This document shows, piece after piece, positions 34,135 to 43,866 of a stretch of 64,000 nt of DNA; the first letter of the stretch is position 1, and each line of letters opens with the position of its first letter. The stretch covers positions 661,914-725,913 of the forward strand of contig NZ_MTSZ01000002.1 in NCBI RefSeq assembly GCF_002118315.1. The letters run 5' to 3'. The notes beneath the pieces are model-generated. The model did no database searches, was not told the origin of the DNA, and worked only from the letters and a program-made list of their open reading frames with translations. A program made the position numbers and the translations under genes. The stretch comes from Kiloniella majae. GTDB taxonomy: Bacteria; Pseudomonadota; Alphaproteobacteria; Kiloniellales; Kiloniellaceae.

Positions 34135-36252
34135 ATGTCTGACAGTAGCCCACAACAAGACGGCAATAAATTAGGCCTGCCTCCCTTCGTAACTTCGGCC
34201 ATCGAAGCTATGAAACGTGGTGATATTGCCTTGGCTCTTGGCGTTATCGCAATCCTGATTGTTTTAATTTTGCCGATGCCGAGTTGGTTGCTGGATATTT
34301 CACTGGCCCTCTCTATCACTCTGTCAGTTCTGATCCTCATGACCGCTCTTTTTATTCAAGGGCCGTTAGAGTTTGGGTCATTCCCGACTGTGCTTTTGAT
34401 CGCCACGATGTTACGGCTATCGCTGAATTTGGCGTCAACAAGGCTTATTCTTGCTGATGGGCACCAGGGTACCGCTGCGGCTGGACAGGTTATTCAATCA
34501 TTTGGCAATTTTGTCATGGGCGGCAATTTTGTCATTGGTATTATTGTTTTTGGTATCCTTGTTATCGTGAACTTTATTGTCATTACAAAAGGTGCCGGGC
34601 GTATCGCAGAGGTTTCGGCTCGCTTTAGTTTGGATGCCATGCCAGGGAAACAGATGGCAATCGACGCCGATCTGTCGAGCGGTCTCATTGATGAGAACGA
34701 AGCAAGGGAACGCCGTAAAACCCTCGAAGATGAAAGTAACTTCTTTGGGGCCATGGATGGTGCATCAAAGTTTGTTCGTGGCGATGCCATTGCCGGACTT
34801 CTTATTACCTTTATCAACGTCGTAGGCGGTATCATCATTGGCGTCGCCCAACGCGACATGGCCGTTGGCGACGCAGCAACATCATACACCTTGTTAACTG
34901 TTGGTGATGGTCTTGTTTCACAGATCCCTGCTATTGTCGTGTCGACGGCTGCCGGTATTCTTGTTTCCAAAACCACAACAACAGGTTCAGCCGACAAAGC
35001 GATCTTTGCCCAGCTTGGTGGATACCCTCGTGCTCTTGGTTTGTCATCCGCACTTATGGTCGCCCTAGCGGTTGTTCCCGGCACACCTTCATTTCCTTTT
35101 CTTCTTCTCGCGGCAGCAACTGGTGGACTTGCTTTTTTTAGCGACAGAAAAGACACAGCAAAAACAGAATTGGCGGATCAAAAAGAACTGGAAGCAGCGG
35201 AACCTGCACCCGTCGCAGAAGAACCAATTTCAGCATCCTTACAAATCGACAACCTTCGACTTGAACTGGGCTATGCACTTCTTCCCATGATTAATGGTCA
35301 GGGCGGCGAAAGACTAACCGATCAAATCAAAGGTCTGCGTCGACAACTTGCCCAGGAACTTGGCTTTGTTTTACCGTCTGTACGTATTCAGGATAATCTC
35401 CAGCTCGGGGCGAACAGCTATGTTATTCGCGTTAAAGAAATAGCCGCTGGCGAAGGTGAATTACGCCCAAACATGTTCCTGATTATGGACCCGCGTGGGG
35501 ACAAAATCCAACTTGTTGGCGAAGAAACTGTGGAACCGACCTTTGGCTTGCCTGCGATGTGGGTTGATGAAAGTCAGAAAGAAGAAGCTCTATTCCGTGG
35601 CTATACAGTTGTTGATGCCTCAACAGTGATCACGACCCACATTACCGAAGTCGTGAAAGACAATATTTCTGAATTATTGTCCTATGCGGAAACACAGAAA
35701 TTGCTCGACGAGCTCGGCGAAGAACACCAGAAACTCATTGGCGACCTTATCCCGAACCAGATCTCTGTTGGTGCATTACAACGCGTGCTACAGAACCTTC
35801 TTGGAGAACGCATTTCCATCCGCGATTTGCCAACTATTCTAGAGGGCATTTCGGAAGCCTGCGCCTATACACGAAACGCAACCTTTATTACCGAACATGT
35901 TCGATCCCGCCTTGCCAGACAGATTTCCAATGATAATCAGAACGAACAAGGCTTTATTCCAATGATCACGCTCTCACCACAATGGGAGCAAGCTTTCTCT
36001 CAGGCCCTGGTGGGCGAAGGTGAAGAAAAACAGCTTTCCATGCCCCCTACCCAGCTTCAGGAATTTATCACCGCTGTTCGCCAAACGTTTGAACGCCACG
36101 CCATGATGGGCGAAGCACCCGTAATGTTGAGCAGTCCGGTTATTCGCCCCTATGTTCGCTCTATTGTTGAACGCTTCCGGCCGACAACAGTTGTCATGTC
36201 GCAAAACGAAGTACATCCAAAAGCAAAAATTAAGACTTTGGGGGTTATCTAG
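34135..36252 (+). CDS. flhA: Flagellar export gate protein FlhA
   Basis: FlhA is the main export-gate membrane protein and binds chaperone-substrate complexes. The 705-residue protein has about eight N-terminal membrane helices (residues about 35-340), the FHIPEP family signature RIAEVSARFSLDAMPGKQMA followed by IDAD, and a large cytoplasmic C-terminal domain with GEEHQKLIGDLIPNQISVGA and LRDLPTILEGI-type segments. It begins 27 bases after flbD. Length and motifs are complete. Confidence 0.96.
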   Translation: MSDSSPQQDGNKLGLPPFVTSAIEAMKRGDIALALGVIAILIVLILPMPSWLLDISLALSITLSVLILMTALFIQGPLEFGSFPTVLLIATMLRLSLNLASTRLILADGHQGTAAAGQVIQSFGNFVMGGNFVIGIIVFGILVIVNFIVITKGAGRIAEVSARFSLDAMPGKQMAIDADLSSGLIDENEARERRKTLEDESNFFGAMDGASKFVRGDAIAGLLITFINVVGGIIIGVAQRDMAVGDAATSYTLLTVGDGLVSQIPAIVVSTAAGILVSKTTTTGSADKAIFAQLGGYPRALGLSSALMVALAVVPGTPSFPFLLLAAATGGLAFFSDRKDTAKTELADQKELEAAEPAPVAEEPISASLQIDNLRLELGYALLPMINGQGGERLTDQIKGLRRQLAQELGFVLPSVRIQDNLQLGANSYVIRVKEIAAGEGELRPNMFLIMDPRGDKIQLVGEETVEPTFGLPAMWVDESQKEEALFRGYTVVDASTVITTHITEVVKDNISELLSYAETQKLLDELGEEHQKLIGDLIPNQISVGALQRVLQNLLGERISIRDLPTILEGISEACAYTRNATFITEHVRSRLARQISNDNQNEQGFIPMITLSPQWEQAFSQALVGEGEEKQLSMPPTQLQEFITAVRQTFERHAMMGEAPVMLSSPVIRPYVRSIVERFRPTTVVMSQNEVHPKAKIKTLGVI

Positions 36253-36310
36253 CTCCTATGATCATGCAACAAACACAGACTAAATTTTATCAGGCAGGAG
36301 TGATAGTGAC

Positions 36311-37288
36311 ATGCGTCTAAAGCATTATATCGCTGAAAATCTGCCTGACGCCATGAATCAGGTACGGCTTGATTTGGGCGAAGATGCGATAATTCTCTCC
36401 ACGGATGAATTGGGTCCAGATGAAGGGGTCAGAGTTACAGCCGGTTTGGATGACGAACCTGTAAATGATTTTTCTATAAGCGATCCTCAGGACGATGTAG
36501 ATATCGTCGATGAAATAACCGAGGTGCTTGATTTCCATCGTCTCCCCATTGAAATGATCGACATGCTTGTCGGACATGCTATTGGAATTCCAGCGTCAGA
36601 ATGGCATATTTCCCTAGCTGGCGCTCTGGATAACAATTTCTACTTTGGTCAGATCCCCAGTCAGGCATTGTCAAAACCACTAATGCTCGTTGGGTCCCCC
36701 GGAGATGGAAAAACATCAACCATTGCAAAGCTTTGCGCCAAGGCCAGGTTATCAGATATCCCCACGACAGTGATAACAATCGATGCAGAGAAAACAGGCG
36801 GCGTAGAACAGATAGCCACATTCTGTCACCGACTGCAGATTAATCTGGATATTGCCGAAACACCGGAAAAACTGGCCGAATGTGTAAATAACGTCGCGTC
36901 TGACCATCTATTATTAATTGATACAATGGGCGTGAACCCTTTTGATGATGACGCATTGAATTATCTGGCAGATTTTGCCCAGACCTCAAACGCCGTCTCG
37001 ACGTTGATCATTCCAGCTGGTGGCGATGTTTATGAAACCGCAGATAAAGCTGCCGCGTTCAAATCACTAAACACCAAGTACATAATCCCGACAAAACTGG
37101 ATATGACTCGGCGCTTTGGCGGATTGTTAACAGCGGCCCATAGTGCAGAACTTACATTTATGGCTGCGGGTATTTCTCCACATATCGCAGACGGATTATC
37201 CCCCATAAACCCAGTATCTCTGGCACGGCTATTGCTTCCTACCAGACTAGAATCCCAACAGCACTCTCTTGCAACAGGCACACGCTGA
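36311..37288 (+). CDS. flhF: FlhF-like SRP-type GTPase
   Basis: FlhF sets the place of flagellar assembly at the pole. The 325-residue protein begins with RLKHYIAENLPDAMNQVRLD and LGEDAIILST, the FlhF N-terminal pattern, has a linker with acidic residues, and an SRP-GTPase domain with P-loop GSPGDGKTSTIAKL at about residue 127 and a FlhF-like DTMG(V)NP G3 region. The P-loop is slightly unusual (SPGDGKT in place of PTGVGKT). AGGAG precedes the ATG. The stop overlaps the flhG ATG. Confidence 0.88.
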   Translation: MRLKHYIAENLPDAMNQVRLDLGEDAIILSTDELGPDEGVRVTAGLDDEPVNDFSISDPQDDVDIVDEITEVLDFHRLPIEMIDMLVGHAIGIPASEWHISLAGALDNNFYFGQIPSQALSKPLMLVGSPGDGKTSTIAKLCAKARLSDIPTTVITIDAEKTGGVEQIATFCHRLQINLDIAETPEKLAECVNNVASDHLLLIDTMGVNPFDDDALNYLADFAQTSNAVSTLIIPAGGDVYETADKAAAFKSLNTKYIIPTKLDMTRRFGGLLTAAHSAELTFMAAGISPHIADGLSPINPVSLARLLLPTRLESQQHSLATGTR

Positions 37289-38085
37289 TGAACCAAGCTA
37301 AAAACCATAATGTTCAATCTTTGCACAATAAATTACTCTGCAAGAACATGATTGCCATAGCATCAGGCAAAGGTGGTGTCGGGAAGACATGGCTGTCGAT
37401 TACCCTGTCGCACGCCCTGTCGAGCTTGGGATGCCGTACTCTGTTATTTGATGGCGATCTTGGTCTAGCGAACGTTGATATTCAGCTTGGTCTGGCACCC
37501 AATAAAGATATGGGGGGCGTCTTAACGGGTCGTTACTCACTCGAAGAAGCAGCCGTGCGCTACCCGGATGGTGGTTTTGATGTTGTTGCCGGACGCTCAG
37601 GTTCAGGAAATTTGGCGAACCTGCCAGCACCTCGTTTAAATAGCCTGACTTCGGACCTTGCAACGCTATCTGAATCCTATGACCGGATTATCCTGGATCT
37701 CGGTGCAGGAATTGATCGAACCGTTCGCCAATTAGCATCGCAAGCCCAAGTATGCCTGGTTATTACCACAGATGAACCAACCTCCCTCACAGATGCCTAT
37801 GCCTTTATCAAACTGACCAAAATGCAACGCCCCGATGCTGATTTACGTGTTATCGTCAACATGGCAGAAACAGAGCATGACGGACATAAAACCTACAACA
37901 CCATTCGCAAGGCTTGTGAATCCTTCTTGAAGATAACACCGCCGCTTGCCGGTATTATTGTTCGGGACACCAAGGTAAAGGAAGCAATTCGCAATCAAAC
38001 CCCTCTGCTTGTCAGATATCCCTCATCTGCTGCTGCAGAGCGCGTAGAACAGATTGCCCGGAATTTGCTAAAAGGGCATGAATAA
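37288..38085 (+). CDS. flhG: MinD/ParA-type ATPase FlhG (FleN)
   Basis: FlhG controls flagellar number and partners FlhF. The 265-residue protein has the deviant Walker A ASGKGGVGKTWLS with an N-terminal basic segment, the family motif FDGDLGLANVDIQLGL, and ILDLGAGIDRTVRQLA with ITTDEPTSLTDAYAFIKL. Its N-terminal residues (about 1-20) may carry the FlhF-activating helix with the sequence NKLLCKN. It overlaps the flhF stop by one base and the next gene by eight. Confidence 0.92.
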   Translation: MNQAKNHNVQSLHNKLLCKNMIAIASGKGGVGKTWLSITLSHALSSLGCRTLLFDGDLGLANVDIQLGLAPNKDMGGVLTGRYSLEEAAVRYPDGGFDVVAGRSGSGNLANLPAPRLNSLTSDLATLSESYDRIILDLGAGIDRTVRQLASQAQVCLVITTDEPTSLTDAYAFIKLTKMQRPDADLRVIVNMAETEHDGHKTYNTIRKACESFLKITPPLAGIIVRDTKVKEAIRNQTPLLVRYPSSAAAERVEQIARNLLKGHE

Positions 38086-39520
38086 GGTCAGGCTCCCACT
38101 TGCGACAACGCCAACCGCACCATCAAGTGCGGCACAAACGACACAGGCCAGTACTCTCGCGAACTATCCGCCAGCACTGACCACCCAAAAAATACAGGAA
38201 CAGCTAAGCGGGACAATCAAGGGACAGACACCCCAAGGACAGTTACTTGTTCAAACTCTATTGGGGGAGCTATCTGTAAATACAAATGTTAAACTTCCCG
38301 CCGGAACAGAAGTTATTGTCCAGTTCAGAACTCATCGCCCGCCCTTTGAAGTTCTCATCCTGCCGCAAGGGGATAAAACAAAAAGTCAATCAGGACCAAT
38401 CCAGCAAAACCCAACAGATAAGCTCAGCCTAAGCCATCAGGTTCAGGCAACTCTTATCAATAAACCAACAAGTAGCGCTGCTGTCCCTCTCCCCAAGACA
38501 CTTCAAAGTTTACAAACTACTACACAGTTTTCTGTAAAAATGGAAGTATTAGGCCCTCCCCCCAAAAGCGCGGCCCCGCAGGTTACACCCGGCTTCTCTC
38601 AAGCGTCAGTACAACAAGCATCTCCATCATCAGGTGCGCCGACAACATCACAGCCAGCAACCATGTTGAAAGCCACAGTGACAGGAAATACTCAAGGCAA
38701 TCCTGTGGTTCAAACTGCCATTGGCACAATTCAACTTGCGATCAAGGCTTCCTTGCCTGTGGGAACACAGATATCCCTCACACTTCTTTCTCTGGATGAT
38801 TCAGAGGGAATAAAGGCAGGCGATGGATCTCGTATAGCATCGACAACGCCCCACCCGGGGCAAGATTTGCGACAAGTTCTTCAAAGCGCATTGACCACCT
38901 TGGGACAACAGGGACAATTTAATGCTTTAGCAAGCCATCTCCCACAAAAGGGTCCTGCATTAACATCAGGGATTTTGCTATTTCTGAATGCCTTAAAATC
39001 CGGTGCTCCAAAAGGTTGGGCTGGGGAAGATACTCTTTCACTACTCCGTGCTGCGGGACGTCCTGAACTGGCACAACAATTAACCAGTGAAAGCTCCCTC
39101 ATCACAAGGCCAGTAGAAACAGGACAGGGAGAATGGCGCATGACTCAACTGCCTATTCTTCACGATAGCCAACTACATCAAGCCCACTTGTTTGTTCGCG
39201 ATAGAGAGCATGACAAACAAGGACGCGATAATTTAGAGCGAGAAGAAGTAACCCGCTTTAAGTTAGAAGTAGAAATGAGCCGTGATGGCGAGATGCAATT
39301 CGATGGCCTCGTCAAAAAGGGGCGATTTGACCTCGTCATTAGAAGTAGAAACAGCCTTCCCAGGACAATGGAAGTTAAAATATCTGATCTGTTTTATGGG
39401 GCAAACGAAGCCACAGGTTTTGCCGGAAAACTCACGTTTGAAGTTTCTGAAGACTGGGAAAAACTAAGTCAAAGCTCGCAAAAATTAATCGCAGGCTCTC
39501 ACAACAGTACCATGGCTTAA
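38078..39520 (+). CDS. FliK-like or repeat-containing protein of unknown role
   Basis: I do not recognise this 480-residue protein with confidence. Two similar segments are visible: IKGQTPQGQLLVQTLLGELS with KLPAGTEVIVQF (about residues 47-83) and VTGNTQGNPVVQTAIGTIQL with SLPVGTQISLTL (about 194-232), separated by Pro/Gln/Ser/Thr-rich linkers. The C-terminus (about 390-470; RFKLEVEMSRDGEMQFDGLV, KKGRFDLVIRSRNSLP) resembles the C-terminal part of FliK-like proteins. No signal peptide or membrane helix is seen. It overlaps flhG by eight bases (ATGAATAA), so it is co-translated. A secreted hook-length-type or export-linked protein is possible. Confidence 0.6.
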   Translation: MNKVRLPLATTPTAPSSAAQTTQASTLANYPPALTTQKIQEQLSGTIKGQTPQGQLLVQTLLGELSVNTNVKLPAGTEVIVQFRTHRPPFEVLILPQGDKTKSQSGPIQQNPTDKLSLSHQVQATLINKPTSSAAVPLPKTLQSLQTTTQFSVKMEVLGPPPKSAAPQVTPGFSQASVQQASPSSGAPTTSQPATMLKATVTGNTQGNPVVQTAIGTIQLAIKASLPVGTQISLTLLSLDDSEGIKAGDGSRIASTTPHPGQDLRQVLQSALTTLGQQGQFNALASHLPQKGPALTSGILLFLNALKSGAPKGWAGEDTLSLLRAAGRPELAQQLTSESSLITRPVETGQGEWRMTQLPILHDSQLHQAHLFVRDREHDKQGRDNLEREEVTRFKLEVEMSRDGEMQFDGLVKKGRFDLVIRSRNSLPRTMEVKISDLFYGANEATGFAGKLTFEVSEDWEKLSQSSQKLIAGSHNSTMA

Positions 39521-39555
39521 GCCTACGCCCTCCAGCACTATATTGTAAACAATTC

Positions 39556-39589
39556 AGGCATGAAGCGATGGGTTGCTCACTTCATGCCT
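39556..39589. terminator. Hairpin between convergent genes
   Basis: AGGCATGAAG and CTTCATGCCT form a 10-bp stem around 14 bases, with two more pairs possible inside. It lies between the rightward flhG-linked gene and the leftward dehydrogenase gene. There is no U-run, so it would be a bidirectional but weak terminator. Confidence 0.6.
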
Positions 39590-39601
39590 ATGTCTTCAGA
39601 T

Positions 39602-42034
39602 TTACTCTACGTCACGAAGTTTTTTATTCTTCGGATCATATAGTGGCTCACTTGAAACAATCGCGGGATAACGTGTTCCAAGAATACTGACTTCAAGTTC
39701 AGTTCCTTCTATGGCCAGATCAGTTCTCACAAAGCTCAGGGCAATGTTTTTCTCAATTGTATGGCCATATCCGCCGGACGAAGATATCCCGACGATCTCA
39801 TCGCCTTTGTAAATTGGGGAACAATAGGGTGCTTCAGCAATAGTTGTATCAATAATCAAAGGAACAAACCTTTCTTTGATACCATTCTCAAGATGTTGTT
39901 TTAGAGCCTCGCGCCCCAGGAATGGACCTTTATCCAGATCAACAAAACGATCCAATGACAATTCGAAAGGCGTATATTCATGAATAATATCAACCTTCCA
40001 GGACCGATAGCACTTCTCTAGACGCAATGAATCCATGGCATAAAGACCAAAATCAGCAACACCAAACTCTTCACCAGCGTCCATTACGTCATCATAGACC
40101 TGCCCCAAAAACTCCATAGGAACGTGTAGTTCCCACCCAAGTTCACCAACATAGTTCACCCGCATCGCCAAAACATCAGGACAGTATCCAATTTCCATGC
40201 CTTGGGTCGTAAGCCAAGGGAAAGCCTTGTTCGCTAGATCTGTTTTGGTAATTTTACCCAGCAAATCTCTGGAACGAGGACCTGCGACCACCAGTGTTCC
40301 GTAGCGATCTGTCAGGTTTTCAAATTCGACCGACCCATCGCCGGGCATATTTGAGAGAAGCCAATCTTCATCATGCCATTCACCTGCACCAGCAGAAATA
40401 AGCCAGTATTGATCTTCTGCCAGTCTTGTGATGGTCATTTCTGTCATCACATGCCCATTACGGGAAAGGAAATATGACAAGGACATGCCACCAATCTTAG
40501 GCATTTTTCCCGCAATCATATAATCAAGCCATGCGGTTGCCCCCGGACCGGTAATTTCATATTTCGTGAACCCGCCAAGATCCAATACCCCGACGCGTTC
40601 TCGCACAGCCTTACATTCAAACTTGACCGCGTCATTCCAATTTCTGCGCTCATCCAAAAACGAAACCGTTTGCGCGTCGGGTCGGTCTGTTTGCGGGAAC
40701 CATACAGCACGTTCCCAGCCACCTCTTGCACCAAAGAAAGCCCCCTTTTGCTTTAGCTTTTCATAAACGGGGGTCATCTTTGCGGGGCGGCCTGCAGGGC
40801 GTTCTTCATGCGGGAAAGGAATAGCATATTCGTTCTGGTAAACTTCAATCGCCTTTTCAACCACATACTTTTGTGTGGCATAGTCCGTATATCGACGCGG
40901 ATCCAGCATCCACATATCCCATTCGGACTCACCTTCCAGAACTTGCTCGGCAATAACTTTACCTGCTCCACCAGATTGGGTAATACCAAAACTAAAGCCA
41001 CAACAATGGTAAAAATTATCCAGTCCATAGGCTGGTCCAATATAAGGCAATCCATCCGGAGTATAGGGAATTGGCCCGTTTATAACGCGGGAAACACCAC
41101 CCTTTTCAAGGATAGGAACACGTGCCATAGCCTGCCCAATGTACCATTCAATTCGATCGAGATCGTCACTCCACAATTGTGAGGCAAAATTTTCAGGCAA
41201 ACCATCCAGCCAATAAGGCGTCGCTTTCCATTCATACGGGCCAAGAATAAGTCCGGCGCGCTCCTGACGAAGATAGTAACTATCATCAGGATCCCTGAAG
41301 AGTGGTAATTTCTTATCCAGCGCTTCCAGTTCTGGTATTGCATCGGTTACAAGGAACTGATGCGAGAGCGTGACAATTGGAATATATTGCCCAACCATTG
41401 CCGCGATCTCGCCGCCGCGATAACCACCTGCGTTAATGACCTTCTCGCAAGTCACAGATCCTTTTTCACAATCAACACGCCACTCTCCATTCGGGGTTTG
41501 AGTAATCGCGGTCACTCGATTAAAGCGCTGGATTTTCACCCCAAGATCACGGGCACCTTTGGCATAGGCCTGTGTCAACTGGCTAGGATCAATATCCCCG
41601 TCCAGCGGATCCCATAATCCCCCGACACAATCGTGTGTTTCAAGATAAGGATAGTAATCTTTCATTTCACTCGGGGTCAGAATTTCATAATCCAGCCCTT
41701 GTGCTTTTGCCATAGCTTGAACATGTTTGAACTCAAACATGCGTTCATCACTCTGTGCCAAACGAATGGACCCTGTACGGGTATAGTTCATGGGATAATC
41801 GACTTCTTCCGCAAGTCGACCGTACAACTCTACCCCGTAATTTTGCATCTTCATAATATTCACGCTGCTTGAATAGGTCGGACAGTTCCCCGCGGCATGC
41901 CAAGTCGAACCGGATGTCAGCTCATCCATTTCCAAAAGCACAACATCTTTACATCCCATTTTTGCCAGGTGATACGCCGCACTACAGCCGACAGCTCCGC
42001 CACCTATAATGACAACTCTTGCATGGCTTTTCAT
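39602..42034 (-). CDS. DMGDH/sarcosine dehydrogenase-like flavoprotein
   Basis: The 810-residue protein is a FAD-dependent N-demethylase fused to a GcvT-type folate domain. The N-terminus is a Rossmann motif VVIIGGGAVGCSAAYHLAKM, followed by LTSGSTWHAAGNC, where the His is the usual covalent FAD site. The second half (about 430-810) shows GcvT pieces: YEITGPGATAWLDYM, VVAGPRSRDLLGKI, YVGELGWELHVPMEF and GISSSGGYGHTIEKNIALSF. It likely oxidises dimethylglycine or sarcosine and passes the one-carbon unit to tetrahydrofolate. It pairs with the upstream MttB homologue in methylamine/betaine breakdown. Confidence 0.9.
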   Translation of the reverse strand: MKSHARVVIIGGGAVGCSAAYHLAKMGCKDVVLLEMDELTSGSTWHAAGNCPTYSSSVNIMKMQNYGVELYGRLAEEVDYPMNYTRTGSIRLAQSDERMFEFKHVQAMAKAQGLDYEILTPSEMKDYYPYLETHDCVGGLWDPLDGDIDPSQLTQAYAKGARDLGVKIQRFNRVTAITQTPNGEWRVDCEKGSVTCEKVINAGGYRGGEIAAMVGQYIPIVTLSHQFLVTDAIPELEALDKKLPLFRDPDDSYYLRQERAGLILGPYEWKATPYWLDGLPENFASQLWSDDLDRIEWYIGQAMARVPILEKGGVSRVINGPIPYTPDGLPYIGPAYGLDNFYHCCGFSFGITQSGGAGKVIAEQVLEGESEWDMWMLDPRRYTDYATQKYVVEKAIEVYQNEYAIPFPHEERPAGRPAKMTPVYEKLKQKGAFFGARGGWERAVWFPQTDRPDAQTVSFLDERRNWNDAVKFECKAVRERVGVLDLGGFTKYEITGPGATAWLDYMIAGKMPKIGGMSLSYFLSRNGHVMTEMTITRLAEDQYWLISAGAGEWHDEDWLLSNMPGDGSVEFENLTDRYGTLVVAGPRSRDLLGKITKTDLANKAFPWLTTQGMEIGYCPDVLAMRVNYVGELGWELHVPMEFLGQVYDDVMDAGEEFGVADFGLYAMDSLRLEKCYRSWKVDIIHEYTPFELSLDRFVDLDKGPFLGREALKQHLENGIKERFVPLIIDTTIAEAPYCSPIYKGDEIVGISSSGGYGHTIEKNIALSFVRTDLAIEGTELEVSILGTRYPAIVSSEPLYDPKNKKLRDVE

Positions 42035-42108
42035 AATTCACTTCCTGTTCTTCTTATCATTTGTTTTTAATCATACTTTGTTGTTAGCTTAATCCAGATT
42101 TCCAAAGA

Positions 42109-43686
42109 TCAGATCATGGTTTTTTGTTTTGCTGTCATCAGATCTCGGGGCAACTTGATGTCAAATTCTGCCCTGATTTTTTGATCCATTTCATCAGTGA
42201 TATGACGAGGGAAATGACTGTTCATCGTTTCCCGTACAATATCTGTCGCCTTGGATAGAGATGTTGGTCGCTCTTTTTCAATCCACTCATTGGGACTACT
42301 GCGATCCGACGTTTCGGGATAAAAATACTCTGTTTCCATAACGGAAAGAGTTTGATCCGATCCAAGATAATGTCCGGGACCTTCTTCACAAACCTGGCGA
42401 ATAGCTTCAATTGACAGCGTGTCTTCATTGACATCAATGCCCCGAACCGTACGTAAAACAGATCCTATGGTATCATTATCAAGTACAAGACTTTCCATAC
42501 ACATCCCCAAAAGACTGGCATGCATACCCGCGGATTCATATACGAGGTTGGTTCCGGAATTACCCGTTATCGCGTGATTATATCCCTTTTCGGCTCCGGC
42601 CTGATAATCAGGAATTTTGGAATCGCACATGCCGCTGGGGACACCCGTCGGTAAATCATAAAACCGCCCCATCTGAGCACAGGCCGCAACCAACAGAGCT
42701 TGCTCTCCGCTACCACCACTCATGGCACCTGTTCTCAAATCAGATACAAATGGCCAGGTACCAAAAATAGCCGGGGCACCTGGCTGAATAGCATTTACAT
42801 AAACAAGACCGGCAAGTACCTCGGCAACCTCTTGGACAACGGAGCCTGCCAACGATGCAGGTGACGTTGCACCAGCTTGACCAGCAGAAAGCAAAAGTAC
42901 AGGCATGCCTCCCCGTACAGAAACTTCCAAACATTTACATGCGTCCTCAGCGAACTTAAGAGGTGGCACCACAAAACAATTAGACATACTGACAAAGGGT
43001 CGTTCACGCCATTTTTCCTCCCCACCCGCAATCATATGCAACATTTCCAATGATTTTTCGACATGACTTGGTTCAACCCAACTTGATCCAACATGTTTTG
43101 TTGTTCCTGAAACCGACGCATAACATGTGTTAAAATCCATATCAAAAGGATCAGCAAGGTCTCGACACACTACCGAACGCTGAAAGAAATGGATATTATC
43201 CAGCTTATCGACCATCCGTGCGATATCATAAAGGTCCTGCGTCGTTGATTCACGGTAATCACCCGTATGGGCATCTACCATATGAACAGCCGCACCCGCT
43301 GTGCCAAAATAGGATTTACTGCCCGTAATTTCCATGTCGTGCTTAGCATTTTGCCCATAAAGAACAACGTTACGGTTAACCTTTACCAACATGTCTTCAA
43401 CAAGGGCGCGTGGAAAAGTCAGGCGGCCATTGTCTTTCAGAACACCACCTGCCGCTGTAATGACGTCGATACAGCTAGGAATAGCATCGGCCAAACCAAT
43501 GTTTTCCAATACGTCTAGCACAGCGGTATGAATACGCTTTATCTGCAAATCATTAAGGACTTTATAGTTTCCGCTTTCCAAACCAGGCTGGATTGCACGC
43601 TTGTCTTCTGCTAGTGGTGCAGCACGCAAGGCTTGACGGGCTTGGCGCCCTCCCCGACGGCGGGATGAAACAGCAACTTCACTCAT
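42109..43686 (-). CDS. MttB superfamily methyltransferase (non-pyrrolysine)
   Basis: This 525-residue protein belongs to the trimethylamine methyltransferase (MttB) family. The reading frame has no internal amber codon, so it is the non-pyrrolysine type, which in studied cases (such as MtgB) demethylates glycine betaine or other quaternary amines using a corrinoid protein. Family features include YVNAIQPGAPAIFGTWPFVS with DLRTGAMSGGSGEQALL, and GKPSGMCDSK-like VPSGMCDSKIPDYQAG. No corrinoid protein is in the window. It is followed by a demethylase gene (74 bases) and divergent from a LysR regulator. The basic N-terminal 20 residues (SRRRGGRQARQALRA) are unusual. Confidence 0.85.
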   Translation of the reverse strand: MSEVAVSSRRRGGRQARQALRAAPLAEDKRAIQPGLESGNYKVLNDLQIKRIHTAVLDVLENIGLADAIPSCIDVITAAGGVLKDNGRLTFPRALVEDMLVKVNRNVVLYGQNAKHDMEITGSKSYFGTAGAAVHMVDAHTGDYRESTTQDLYDIARMVDKLDNIHFFQRSVVCRDLADPFDMDFNTCYASVSGTTKHVGSSWVEPSHVEKSLEMLHMIAGGEEKWRERPFVSMSNCFVVPPLKFAEDACKCLEVSVRGGMPVLLLSAGQAGATSPASLAGSVVQEVAEVLAGLVYVNAIQPGAPAIFGTWPFVSDLRTGAMSGGSGEQALLVAACAQMGRFYDLPTGVPSGMCDSKIPDYQAGAEKGYNHAITGNSGTNLVYESAGMHASLLGMCMESLVLDNDTIGSVLRTVRGIDVNEDTLSIEAIRQVCEEGPGHYLGSDQTLSVMETEYFYPETSDRSSPNEWIEKERPTSLSKATDIVRETMNSHFPRHITDEMDQKIRAEFDIKLPRDLMTAKQKTMI

Positions 43687-43866
43687 GGGTGTCTCCGGTA
43701 AAGATATTTGAGTCCATTGTTAGTCTCAGTTTAAAATCGGACAAATGATCCTTTTTCACCAAATGGTCACTTTTACTCACCATTTAAAATTGACTTTGTG
43801 CCATAATCGTAAAAAATCTGGATAGTTACCCAGATTCTTCCCATGTAATACTTGAGGGTTTTGATA
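43687..43866. promoter_or_regulatory. Divergent intergenic region of mttB-like and lysR
   Basis: These 180 bases separate the leftward MttB-like gene and the rightward LysR gene and should hold both promoters and the LysR operator. I do not see a clear T-N11-A pair that stands out. CGGAGA precedes the MttB-like ATG. Confidence 0.45.

Noticed and set aside
34494..35156. 220-codon antisense frame within flhA
   Set aside because: It lies wholly inside a conserved gene on the other strand and has no recognisable domain; it is a shadow of codon bias.
42109..43686. Pyrrolysine-type MttB
   Set aside because: The reading frame has no internal TAG codon.
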